DNA from: Anagrus nilaparvatae
Taxonomy: Eukaryota > Arthropoda > Insecta > Hymenoptera > Mymaridae
Assembly (NCBI GenBank): GCA_022575985.1
Contig: JAKSXM010000014.1
Location: forward strand, 12,276,001 to 12,340,000
Direction of reading: 5' to 3'
Length of the DNA: 64,000 nucleotides
The notes under the pieces are model-generated. The model was given only the letters and a program-made list of their open reading frames with translations, did not search any database and was not told the DNA's origin. Positions 46,985 through 57,904 of the stretch are shown piece by piece (position 1 is the stretch's first letter; each line of letters begins with the position of its first letter). A program made the translations under genes and the position numbers.

Positions 46985-47775
46985 ATAAAGTTTTACGATT
47001 TTCACTTTTCAAAATGAATAAACACCTATTTTCCGAATTTCTCGCAAATGCAAACGTTTTTTCACATTCTTGAACAAAAATATCGATTCAGCGCCCCAAA
47101 AAACCCCCAGTTTCAACTTAAATTGTAAAATAAGAATTATTTACATAAGATATAGTTAAGAGCCCCTTCTAGAAAGGCTTCTGGTGGATAACTTTACATT
47201 CGTAAAAATGAATAAAACAAAATTTTTTTAATACTACTTTAGTGTACTTATTCACCACAAAAAAAATTTTCTATTATCCCTTTCCGTTTTCTTGTTAAAA
47301 AATTTTAAATTTTCATTCAAAAACCTAGCGCGCGAAGTAGATTTGATGTACAAATTATAATTTTCATCTAAAAGAAAATTTTATTTTCTTAGTCCTAAAT
47401 ACAAAATTATTTTAAACTTTTTAACAAATTTATAATTATAATTAATTAATCAAGTATCTTAACAAGAAAAAATTAAGATTGTCTTTTCTTTCTAAAACTT
47501 AAATTGAATAAAAAAAATTAAATAATTTTGCCTTCGGAATATATTTATATTAATATACTTTTTATTACTGCCACCTATATTGCCTATCAATCCTAATGTT
47601 AATGTTCTAATGATAATTTTACTTTTTTTTTCATTTTTTTTTTTTTGCTCATTTATGAGATATTATCCCATAATATCCCATAATATCCCATATTATCCCA
47701 TATTATGTGCCAAAAAATGGAGATATTATGGGATATTATGGGATATTATGGGATATTATGTTCTTTTTTTTCCAC
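46985..47775 (-). repeat. Palindrome 2 right-arm segment with ATATCCCATA array
   Basis: Complement of 26490-27310, ending with the mirrored ATATCCCAT hairpin array at 47668-47760. The preceding stretch 46880-46960 repeats TTTTTTCACATTCNTGA and ATATCGATTCAGCGCCC in direct orientation, a short tandem duplication of the arm edge. Confidence 0.78.
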
Positions 47776-49300
47776 GAGGGATGTATACGTGATGAAATTT
47801 TGAGGGGAAATTAGAATACCGCGACTTGGTGATTTTTAAATAAATTAGTTTTTAAAATTTATTTTTAATAATAAACAATTTCTCGGATTTTTCCTAGTTT
47901 TAAAAATCGCCAAGTCAGAAAATCGTTTCCCTTGCGAGTTTTTCTTTTTCAAACCTGTTTTTTTAAAACAGAAAAGGAAACTCATAAATATATTTTATTA
48001 TGTTTTTAATAGGTTTAAAAGATATTAAATTTAGCTAATTAACTGCGGACTTAAGGTCATAAATGTTTATTGAGAGGAAATTTATTGGTTGGGAAACATT
48101 TTACTCTTATAGTAGAATTTAGACTCAAATAATAAATGAAAGCTCAATGGAAATTTATTAGTAGTTAATTAGTTAAGAAAAAGTTATTTAAAAAAAATAA
48201 GCGAGAGTTATATTCTCATAGTTAAAATATTGTTATTTTAGTTAATAATAAAGAGAGCTGTACTTGGGAAATTAATGAATATTATATATTCTCGTTTTTC
48301 ATGTATAAAACTCTCATACTTTAATATTATTCATAAGAAAATAATAATGAGAGGAAACTCTCAGAAAATCTAATCAATCATAACATTTTTGTTCTGAAAT
48401 ATTTGGTCAAATTATTTTCAAATTATTTTCTAAAGTAAAATTTTTAATTTAGAATTGATTATAACAATGACTGAATTTTCAGAATTTAAATGGTTGTATT
48501 GTTAGTGTTGGATATTCCATAAGAAAATTAATGTATAAATTAGTTTAGGTTTTCTATAATTGAAAACTGTAAAATAGCTAATTATAATGAAAAAAATGGA
48601 ATTCAAAGTTAAGTTTTCAGTTTAAAATTTTTACCGTGTACACGATATTCAAATGAGCCCTTTTGTTTCAAAAATACATAAATTAACTATAATCAGTCCA
48701 GGGGACATCGGATGATCTTCCAAGTCATCATTTTCCCTACTCTAGTTTTATGGGAGAAGTGAATATTGATAATAATAGTGAAATTTCTCTAGGAGGGAAT
48801 TTTTGACTATTTGGGAAAACTTATCGACCAATAGAGGATTGACATATCGGGACTAGCGCGTGGGAGATTTTGAAGAGTAGGGAACTAAACTATTCTTATC
48901 AATTTTCATAAATACCCAAGTTTAAGCTGAAAAAGGCCTTCTATTTTTTATTGAGCTCATCAAAACCCGCAGTACTCGCGACATTTTTAAACTTGAAATT
49001 AAGTTTTTTTTTTATTTTTGTTAATTTATTTTAAATAATTATAAAATGTTTAAAATATTTTCAACTTATAAATTATTTCAATTGAAAATTATTAATAATT
49101 TTATAAGCAGTTGTGAATTTCCTCACTTAAAAGGTTTAAATTTTGAAAAGCTTTTAAAAATAAAAAAATTTATTAAATTCAAATTTTTTTGAAATTACAT
49201 ATTTATTTTTCCAATTATTTTCAACTATACCAAAGAAAACCTAAAGAAAGTAAGTAATCATTTTATTATTTTATTCATTTTATAATTTGTTAATTTTATT
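47776..49300. other. 1.5 kb of unique AT-rich right-arm sequence
   Basis: No gene, tandem array or inverted repeat is evident, and the left arm has no equivalent. The stretch near 48690-48890 is less biased than its surroundings, but no frame stays open. It could be a unique spacer or a very old insertion. Confidence 0.45.
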
Positions 49301-49502
49301 TAACAATTCATTTTATAATTTGTTAATTTTATTTAACAACATCTAAAGATCAAAGTAGTCAGTACGGCCCTGGAGGAAAATTCAGGGACAGTCCTCCTAA
49401 AAATAGAATCCAAATAAATGCTTGAATATTCTTCAAGTTAAAATTTATTTGTCAAATTTTATTATTTAAATATTTTGTAAGACTCCGTTCACGAGTACTT
49501 TA

Positions 49503-49577
49503 CAGTAGCCAGGATTTGAACCGCGGACCCTTAGGTCCGTAGTCCAACGCCCTAACCACAGAGCTACCGAGGCTCGA
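49503..49577 (-). mobile_element. tRNA-like sequence, probably a SINE head
   Basis: On the minus strand TAGCTCTGTGGTTAGGGC resembles an A box and GGTTCAAATCC is a near-consensus B box. Between them an arm TTGGA-CTACGGA-CCTAA would display ACG, the anticodon of arginine. The T arm has mismatches, and the acceptor 5' strand GCCTCGG finds no partner before the 3' side. A working tRNA is therefore unlikely. A tRNA-derived SINE or decayed tRNA pseudogene with a pol III promoter fits better. It lies just outside the 941-bp palindrome. Confidence 0.6.
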
Positions 49578-49607
49578 AAATACGTTTTATTTGCGACTTC
49601 AAAAGGT

Positions 49608-50548
49608 CCCTGCCAAAAGTATAAATATTCTACAGTATAGTCTCGAAAATACACTTAAGAACATGCTTGAGAATATACTTGAGCATATAATTTGAGAATG
49701 TAGAATATGCTTGAGCATATATTTGAGAATGTACTATTATTGTCCAAATAAGAATATTCTCAAGAATATCCTAATCATTCTAATATATAATATTATTTTT
49801 CATTTTAGAACTTATTTGCACATGTAATCAAAAATTAAATTTCAATAATTTATATTATACATTAAATTTTTTAATTTACTTATAAGTATAATTTAATTAA
49901 AAAATTATAAATAATTTTTAATAAATTTGATTTTCAATGAAAATCATAGCAAAAATACAAAACCGAACAAGTCGATTTTGTAATATAATAAGTATTTGAC
50001 AAGTTCTTATATGCAGTTGGAAAATCATTTTATTTATGACTTTGAAAAAAGCCATCTACTTTAGACAAAATGAACTAATTAAGATGATTAATAGGTGGCG
50101 ATTACTATTTTTTTAAAGTCATAAATAAAATGATTTTCCAACTGCATATAAGAACTTGTCAAATACTTATTATATTACAAAATCGACTTGTTCGGTTTTG
50201 TATTTTTGCTATGATTTTCATTGAAAATCAAATTTATTAAAAATTATTTATAATTTTTTAATTAAATTATACTATAAGTAAATTAAAAAATTTAATGTAT
50301 AATATAAATTATTGAAATTTAATTTTTGATTACATGTGCAAAAAGTTCTAAAATGAAAAATAATATTATATATTAGAATGATTAGGATATTCTTGAGAAT
50401 ATTCTTATTTGGACAATAATAGTACATTCTCAAATATATGCTCAAGCATATTCTACATTCTCAAATTATATGCTCAAGCATATTCTCAAGCATGTTCTTA
50501 AGTATATTTTCGAGACTATACTGTAGAATATTTATACTTTTGGCAGGG
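49608..50548. mobile_element. 941-bp palindromic MITE, copy 2
   Basis: Same ends (CCCTGCCAAAAGTATAAAT) and centre as 24993-25937, with high similarity throughout. Flanked by GT on each side, a 2-bp target duplication. It sits inside an older inverted repeat whose halves, AATACGTTTTATTTGCGACTT near 49580 and its complement near 50632, bracket it. The MITE's own centre contains a diverged version of that same sequence. Confidence 0.88.
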
Positions 50549-50743
50549 GTGCCATCTACAACGGTTTAACACACATAAAATTTAATTATTTTTCTTAAAA
50601 CGTAGATGGCTTCTCACCTTTTTTGTAAGTCGCAAATAAAACGTATTTTCAACTGCTTATAAGAAAGATTTATCTTGCAAATAATATAACTTATACTTTT
50701 TCGTATGAAATTTTTTGCACTCATGGATAAACCAAAGGATACA

Positions 50744-50982
50744 CCCGGGTTATTCAATACTACATCAGAATTAAAAATTTTTTTAATTGACAAATATTCT
50801 CAAAAATATAGTCATTTTTTGACAATTTCTTTGCATAATTTATGAAAGCAACATCGTTTAGGACGTTGTTTTTTGGGCCAAAAGATAGCAATCGTTTATG
50901 ACGTCGTATTTAGGACCGTATATAATATCATTTATCATATTGTAAACGACGTTGTATTTCACGTTGTATTTTTTCTCCCGGG
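50744..50982 (-). repeat. CCCGGG-bounded outer segment, right copy
   Basis: Complement of 24752-24990, beginning CCCGGGTTATTCAATACTAC and ending TTTTTTCTCCCGGG. Here the inner CCCGGG is intact, giving the empty site for MITE copy 1. Confidence 0.78.
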
Positions 50983-51479
50983 CTACATTTGTGTTTTTTA
51001 ATTAATTATTATAAATTATAAATATACAATTTTTTTTCAATTACGTTTATTACTTATGTAATGAATAATTTAAATGTTCTAGATTTTATATTACATAATG
51101 AAGTTAAATAAAACATAATATAACACAAGTACCTAAGCATATTATAGTAAATTTATTTATTTTTTTAAATTTATAACATAAGAAAAATATAGGTCAGTGT
51201 AAATAGCTAATTTTTTTTTTTTTAAAAACGCATAAATATATTTGCAACGCGAGAACACAAATTCGTGACATTATAACTTAAAAAAATTTGTTCCATGTCA
51301 TTGCGTATTTTGGAACGTATTTATTGAAAGAATTTTTTTAGCACCTGCAACTTATTATGAATATATACCCTTTCCCATAAGTCCCTTTCCCTTTATGCAG
51401 CTCTTAGAACTCATATAATTATAGCAGATATCAGAGCAGATATATAGATATAATAATTAATATGCACAAGTGTTTGTGC

Positions 51480-51523
<44 letters not shown>

Positions 51524-51630
51524 GAAATTTACATAGTTTTAAAGGTTAGATTAAGTAACATGGTTGTAATTGTTATTATTCTCACAAATCCACAATGTAT
51601 ATGAGAATTAAATGCTATAAATATACTTAT
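50983..51630. other. Upstream region of claudin-like gene 2
   Basis: AT-rich DNA with an (ATA)n microsatellite of about 15 units at 51480-51523. No gene is seen. It lies between the end of palindrome 2 and the first likely exon of the next gene and presumably holds its promoter. Confidence 0.45.
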
Positions 51631-51635
51631 TGCAG

Positions 51636-51729
51636 AAGAAGCGGTGTATCAACAAGTTGGTGAGAGAGGGAATTCATACTCGGAGTTGTGGTTAGTAAAA
51701 ACATCAGTTATAGGGTGTGGTTAACGTAA
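51636..51729 (+). other. Possible 5' untranslated exon of gene 2
   Basis: TATTGCAG precedes AAGAAGCGGTGTATCAAC, and GTGTGGTTAAC is followed by GTAAGA near 51727, a good donor. A pyrimidine-rich stretch ending ACATCAAAG near 51786 could be the next acceptor. This block has higher GC than its surroundings and would be non-coding. It is inferred from splice signals only. Confidence 0.35.
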
Positions 51730-51860
51730 GATTTTTACTCCCACGATTTGGATAATTGTCATTTAGTTGCTTTTTTTACATCAAAGAACTAAGGAGGATT
51801 ACAGAAGCTGCAAAAAGTGAAGGCACTTCCTTGTATGAAAAAACGAAAAATATTTGCGAA

Positions 51861-52652
51861 ATGAAGAAAAGAAGTTTGTCTGGAAATATTGCTGTGGGAA
51901 TTTTTCTAGTTGGTTTAGTTTGTGTTTGTTTAGCATTTAGTACACCAGCTTGGCTTGTTAGTAGCTATCGAATCACAAATGCACAATTGGACCAACTTGG
52001 GCTTTGGAGACATTGTTTTAGATCTTTGCCAGATCCTAGTGAGGGTGATGCACCTAAAAGATATTTTGTTGGTTGTCGATGGGTTTATGATCCATTTACG
52101 AAAGGATACAACGAGATTCGAGGATTTTTGCTACCAAGTAAGTAAAACTTATTGTTAAACCAAACTGACCTAAAATATTTTAACTTTAAATTACTTACAT
52201 TTTACCTTGTTGTAAAACAATTTAATTTTTTATAGTGTAAAATTATTAATTATTAATTTTCAGATTTTATGTTAGCGACCCAATTTTTCTTTACAATTTG
52301 CTTCATAGCATTCATTTTAACCCTAGCATTAACGGTGTTGTATACAACATGTTGGGATGCAGAAAATAAACATTATGTTCAACTTATACAAGGAACAGGT
52401 TATATTCTTGCAGCTGGAAGTGCTTGCGGATGTTTGGCAGTAATAATTTTTGCAATTTTTGGAAATACTGAAGGATGGATGCCTGGGCATGCTAACAATT
52501 ATTTTGGTTGGTCATTTATATTAGCTGTTATTGGGAGTATAGCTGGACTAATAGCAAGTTTACTTTTCCTAGTTGAAGCTACTATTCAACGTAAAAAACG
52601 TGATTACTTAAAAGAATCTCAAACTCGTTTCCAACTTGAATCTCGACATTAA
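51861..52652 (+). CDS. Claudin-family four-transmembrane protein, copy 2
   Basis: Exons 51861-52137 and 52264-52652 join in phase 1 across a 126-bp intron (GTAAGT to TTTTCAG), giving 221 aa. Membrane segments lie near residues 9-28, 99-119, 138-158 and 175-197. The first loop has W31, GLW at 47-49, C52 and C72. LATQFFFT at 96-103 and GWSFILAVIGS at 174-184 match copy 1 closely. I start at ATG 51861, which places the first membrane segment as in copy 1. The frame runs 35 codons further upstream but only to a TTG. It is a paralogue of the gene at 4242 and in the same orientation, which suggests tandem duplication. The intron lies at LLP-NFML, whereas copy 1's lies just before GLW. A junctional membrane role is inferred from family. 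Confidence 0.88.
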
Positions 52653-53400
52653 GTATTCCAATTGTTTTGTATTATAGAATTAAAACAAGAATCTATTATT
52701 CCGTCCTTCTAGAATTTAAGAAAAAATTTTAATACATGACTAAACTTTCAAGGATTTAATATCCGTGTCTATGTAAAAAAGCATTTGCAATGTACAATAC
52801 AATCCGTCCACTATTCTGATATACTAGTTATAAGTTTTAATAATTTATATATTATATACTAGTCTAAGGTTATTCTTAATTATTTCCATATTTCCCATCA
52901 ATTTAAGTTTTTTAAAATGTATACAGAATATTTTGTATAAAAAAAATTATTATATACAAAGTTTTAATTAGTTTTTTGAGTTCTTGAATAATATTGATCA
53001 AGAATATAATTTTTAAAAATTACGATTTTTATTATAATGCACTAAAAATAAATATAAAATATAAATTTTTATAAAATTTTCTTAAAAAATTTATTTAATC
53101 CTTCTTTTGATACTACATATATGTTACACCCCAAACGCAGGCACCCTAGTGACGCCTTTTTTGCCTTTTTTACACTATTTTCACGAAATTTTCCTAAATA
53201 CACTTTTTTCTCAATAATTTACCACTATATACATTTATTTATTTAATACATATCTCTAAAAAAAAAAAACCACGTAGTTATACTCCCTAGCTCAGAGAGT
53301 TATTTCAGGGAGTTAACTCCCTGAAATTTCTGTCATTTCCTCGAATAACTTCGGGATGAAAATGCACCGTACGAGGGAAAACTGATATCCTGGAGACATA
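52653..53400. other. 3' flank of claudin-like gene 2
   Basis: AT-rich with candidate AATAAA-type signals near 53046. No further gene is seen. A perfect short hairpin, AGAGAGTTATTTCAGGGAGTTAACTCCCTGAAA-type (two halves CAGGGAGTT and AACTCCCTG), lies near 53306-53328. Confidence 0.45.
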
Positions 53401-53404
53401 ATTT

Positions 53405-53830
53405 TTAATTTTTCATCCAAAACAATTTTCCAATATGGTGGACCAAGAAACATGAAAATAGAAACTTTCTACATTACCTGGGGGTTTTCGGGGTCGACAA
53501 AAACGTTTCTATTAATGAATATTTTAATTTTTTTGCCCCAATATATTTTCCAATATGGCGGCCCCAAAAACGTGAAAATAAAAACAATCTACATTACCTG
53601 GAGGTTTTCGGGGTCAAGAAAAATGTTTCTATAATGAAAATTTTAAATTTTTTGCCCCAATATATTTTCCAATTTTCCAATATGGCGGACCAAAAAACAT
53701 GAAAATAAAACTATCTACATTATCTGGGGGTTTTCGGGGTCGAAAAAAACGTTTCTGTTAATGAAAATTTTCATTTTTTTGCCCCAACATATTTTCCAGT
53801 TTTCCAATATGGCGGACCAAGAAAATGGTA
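53405..53830 (+). repeat. ATGGCGG satellite, about four 122-bp units
   Basis: TTTTCCAATATGGCGGACC-like starts near 53427, 53547, 53675 and 53801 are each followed by AAAACATGAAAATA, TACCTGGGGGTTTTCGGG and AAAACGTTTCT. It belongs to the same family as 12770-13035, 14400-14710 and, more distantly, 57245-58440. A short open frame across one unit is periodic and non-coding. Confidence 0.85.
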
Positions 53831-53949
53831 AGTAAACAACTAAAGGAAATGCTGCCAAATACTTTGGAACTAAAAAAACAGTTGACAACGAATGGATACA
53901 GCAGTTGCAATTATCAGAAGGAAGTTCAGAATCATATTTTCAAATGATT

Positions 53950-54183
53950 AAGGCAGCTTCTACAATAGCCACATACACAAATATGGAAGTACCTATGGAT
54001 AGACATATATGTGTATGGCCAACCTAATATTAAAATCTGCCTTACCAGCAGGTAAAAAGTCTACAATAATTAATGTAGAAAAATAGAAGGCGCAGTTATC
54101 TGAAGGTTGGCCATACACAAATATATGTCTATCCATAGGTACTTCTATATTTGTGTATGTGGCTATTGTAGAAGCTGCCTAAA
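53950..54183. repeat. 77-bp-arm inverted repeat of coding-like sequence
   Basis: The left arm AGGCAGCTTCTACAATAGCC to CATACACAAATATGG to TATGTGTATGGCCAACCT is mirrored at 54105-54183 around a loop of about 70 bp. On the plus strand, the bases just upstream (53833-53945) have a K/Q/N/L-rich frame that breaks with stops, resembling the decayed start of a retroelement gag-like frame. That resemblance is weak. Confidence 0.6.
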
Positions 54184-54544
54184 GACGGATGGCTCTTTGC
54201 AGAGAAAGCAACGCAACGGGCAGCTTCAACGTTTGCTTCTACAAAAAATCATGGGTTCATCAAAATTATACGACTTTATTTTTGATAAAGAAAATGAAAA
54301 AGAAAACACAATATAACGCAAAATTAATGTAGAGCCGAGTATAACATCAGTACATTTTAAAATATTTGTAACGGAGTAACCCCTTCCATGTAGTAAAAAT
54401 CAAGGTATTTTCACATCCTAGTAATTTCACAAACACTATATATATTACATCGCCCTATAGGGCGCGCGACTAAGTTAAGTTCTAAACTTAGAAGCACTAA
54501 TATACAGGAAATTTAGGTTTCTCTCTCTATTTTGACAAATCTTC

Positions 54545-54645
54545 CAAGCAAGAATATATCGAAGATGTCGAAAGTCGAATTTCGATTTTTTGATCGAATT
54601 TCGATTTTTTTGATTGAAATTCGATTTTTATGTCGAAGATCGGCG
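54545..54645. repeat. TCGAATTTCGATTTTTTGA short repeats
   Basis: Four units of TCGAATTTCGAT or its variants in about 100 bp; GAATTTC and TCGA make each nearly self-complementary. No gene is seen. Confidence 0.6.
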
Positions 54646-54784
54646 GGTTTATTTTTTTTATTATAATTCTTTATTTATATTATTTAATAATAATAAAATA
54701 TTAAATATTGTTAATATTATATTTTATAAAATTTTATTTTTTAAATACAAAAAAAGAGTGTATATTAGAAACACAAACGGAGTA

Positions 54785-56850
54785 TGTACACTAGACTGCC
54801 AAAAAAAAAATCGACTTTTCGATTTTTTAAGGTGCTCAAGCGTTTTTGGATGTCATTTAATGAAAAAATAAGTTCTACGTAAACCGCATCTAAAAATATT
54901 TAGTCGTTGGACAGCGCCAAAGCATTTTCGATTTTTGAAAATGGGCTCAGCAACGTCGGGAGGGACTAAAGCTACTAAACTTAAAAGGCAACGTAAAAAC
55001 AAAATTTCGGGGGGTATTTCATAGTTTTTTTGGTCGCTAAAAACGATGGAAACATTTATTTTGAATTATTTTTTTAAGGCAAAAAGTTATGAGCTAATTT
55101 CAGTGGTAAAAATATCAAAAATTGGACATTTTTTGACGTCAAAAACTTGCTGCGGACTAAAAAATGTTTAGAAATTATTTAAAAAGGGCATTCCGCATGT
55201 TTTTTGGGTCACTAAAAACGATGAAATTGGTTATTCTTATTTATTCTTGACGGATTTAGAGTTATGGGCCAAATATTGTAGTTTGAATTTCCAAATTCAG
55301 CATTTTTTTGAGTTAAATGACTGTCAAACGTGCAGAGAACTTTTCTGAACCTCTAGAAAAGTAAATTATCATATTTTTGTGTTTGTCTAACTAGCGCAGA
55401 ATTAATTTCTTAGATTTTTTAAGGGTGCTAGTTTAGTTCAGTGTTACCACAATGTCATAAAATATGGTTTTCAGGCAATTTTCCAAATAATGCTGTCATC
55501 TTGCAATTCAACCAAAATATTTCCAGTTGGTCTCATTATTTTTGTATAAAATACACCTTTCAATCCCCGTAATCGGCAATTTTTCATCACCGATTCTATC
55601 ATCGTAATAGTCAATGAACCAAATGCCCATTTTCGGCCCTAAATGACCAATTTTTAAATTGGTGCTAAAATTTTAATTTTTGATAAAATTGAATTTTATT
55701 TTTTACAAAAACTTTTTGTAAGTTCCAAATTTCCAAAAATTTCTTACTCATCCTTTTAGCTTTAGATTATTCCGAGATATGGTTCTACAAATTTAATGAT
55801 AAAGTATGATTTTTTTTTTAAAACCTCAAATTGAGACTCTGTCTTTAAATTATCATATCTGCTAAAGGAAAAATTAAAAACAAAGAAGTAAACAAATTTT
55901 GGAAACTTAAAGTTCTTACAAAATTTATATGACGTATAAGACCTATTTATAATGAAAATTTCAATTTTTGTAGCAACTTAAAAATTGGTCATTTGTGGCC
56001 GAAAATGGCCATTTGGTTTATTAACTATTACGATGAGAGAATTAGCGATGAAAAATTGCCGATTACGGGGATTGAAAGGTGTATTTTATGCAAAAAAAAT
56101 GAGACCAACTTGAAGTATTTTGGTTGAATTGCAAGATAACAGCATTATTTGGAAAATTGCCTGAAAACCTTATTTTATGACATTGTGGTAACACTGAACT
56201 AAACTAGCACCCTTAAAAAAATCTGAGACATTAATTCTGCGCTAGTTAGAAAAACACAAAAATATGATAATTTACCTTTCTAGAGGTTCAGAAAAGTTTT
56301 CTGCACGTTTGACAGTCATTCAGCTCAAAAAAATGCTGAATTTGGAAATTCAAAATACAATATTTTTCCCATAACTCTAATCCGTCTAGAACAAATAAAA
56401 ATAACCAATTTTATCGTTTTTAGTGACCCAAAAAATATGCGGAATGCTATTTTTAAATAATTTCTAAACATTTTTTAGTCCGCAGCAAGTTTTTGACGTC
56501 AAAAAATGTCCAATTTTTGATATTTTTACAACTGAAATGAGCTCATAACTTTTTGCCTTAAAAAAATAATTCAAAATAAATGTTTCCATCGTTTTTAGCG
56601 ACCAAAAAAACTATGACGTACCCCCCGAAATTTTGTTTTTACGTTGCCTTTTAAGTTTAGTAGCTTTAGTCCCTCCCGACGTTCCTGAGCCCATTTTACA
56701 AAATCGAAAATGCTTTGGCGCTGTCCAACGACTAAATATTTTTAGATGCGGTTTACGGAGAACTTATTTTTTCATTAAATGACATCCAAAAACGCTTGAG
56801 CACTTTAAAAAATCGAAAAGTCGATTTTTTTTTTGGCAGTCTAATGTACA
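54785..56850. mobile_element. 2.07-kb palindrome with family-F core
   Basis: Ends TGTACACTAGACTGCC and GGCAGTCTAATGTACA frame arms of about 1 kb that are similar from end to end, including CAAGCGTTTTTGGATGTCAT, GGACAGCGCCAAAGC and CCCTCCCGACGTT-type blocks. Inner arms carry the family-F words near 55525-55640 and 55980-56090. The centre is about 55818. The direct repeat ACACAAACGGAGTAT occurs at 54771-54785 and 56879-56893, on either side. No frame longer than about 60 codons runs through the arms. Confidence 0.85.
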
Positions 56851-57244
56851 CGTATGCATATTCATAAACACTTATAATACACAAACGGAGTATTGCATAG
56901 CGTCTGCTGCAAGTCTGCTCTCGTCAATGCAAGATGTTTTAATACTAATAAAATAAAATGTGATATTTTATTATTTTATTATTTTAGTTTAATAAATATC
57001 CCTATCGAAGGATTGCATATGCAACATTTTTTTTTAAATTTAAAATAAAATTAAATTATGATTCGGGAGTCAAGAAAAAAGATTTTCAGTAAAAAATTAT
57101 ATTTCTAACCAAAAAACAGTTTTTTGGGATTTGTGAAGACGAAAGATGGTAAGAATTCGATAACGCTAAAATTAATATTTCCACTGGAATAAATGAATCA
57201 CAACATCAGAATTAATGATATTACAGTCAAAATTGTTATTTTTT

Positions 57245-57720
57245 CCCCGAAATATATTTTCCTGAATCCAAAATGGCGGACCAAAAAAGTAGATAAAATA
57301 AGGGAAAATAACATTTTTCCTCAATCGGAGGGTTTTTGGGGTCAGGGAATGTGATACTTCAGTGAAAATTTTCATTTTTATACTTCGGAATAAATTTTCG
57401 GGAATCCAAGATGGCGGACCAAGTAACTAAAAAAAGTGGAAAATAACATTTTTACTAGGTCGAAGGGTTTCCAAGGTCAAGAAATAAGATATATTTCATT
57501 AAAAATTTTAATTTTTTTACTCCGAAATAAAATTTTTGGAATCTAAAATGGCGGACCAAGAAACTAAAGAAAAAGGAAAATAAAATTTTTACTCACTCGA
57601 AGGGTTTCCAAGGTCAAGAAATATGATATATTTCAGTAAAAATTTTCATTTTTTTACCCCGAAATAAATTTTCGGGAATTCAAGTTGGCGGAATGAAAAA
57701 CTTAAATTAAGGAAAATAAC
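57245..57720 (+). repeat. 138-bp ATGGCGGACC satellite
   Basis: Four units contain AAAATGGCGGACCAA near 57268, 57405, 57543 and 57681, spaced 137-138 bp. TCGAAGGGTTTCCAAGGTCA and TTTACCCCGAAATAAATTTT blocks lie between. The last unit is diverged (GTTGGCGGAATG). Confidence 0.85.
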
Positions 57721-57904
57721 ACTTTTACTTAATCGATGAGTTTAATTGCCTTTTTTATTTTTGCATAGTTAAATTAACTTTTATTTATATAAAAATTAAT
57801 TATTATTAATTAATACACTTTTTAATTTATTTGAAATTTTATTATAAATTTTGATGTTAATTTTTCATGTTATTTAATTTTATTTCTTTCATTTTAATTT
57901 ATAA

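Larger units (their letters stand above)
24752..50982. repeat. 26-kb imperfect nested palindrome (palindrome 2)
   Basis: Both ends are CCCGGGAGAAAAAATAC, reading inwards. Seven inverted segment pairs are collinear: 24752-24990/50744-50982; 25938-26040/50640-50743; 26490-27310/46985-47775; 29575-32010/43715-46057; 33750-34010/39105-39435; 34015-34720/37930-38335; 34725-36145/36870-37930. Between them each arm has private satellites or insertions. The loop is about 36.15-36.87 kb. The order is fully mirrored, so one inverted duplication, or one long-TIR element, followed by separate insertions is the simplest reading. Arms differ by substitutions and indels, so they are not simple assembly copies. 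Confidence 0.78.

Noticed and set aside
49466..49654. 62-codon frame over the tRNA-like sequence
   Set aside because: The frame arises from the A/B-box sequence and the MITE end; it is not protein-like.
24752..50982. Assembly fold-back artefact for the large palindrome
   Set aside because: Arms differ by many substitutions, indels and private insertions. A simple artefact would give near-identical arms, although long reads should still confirm it.
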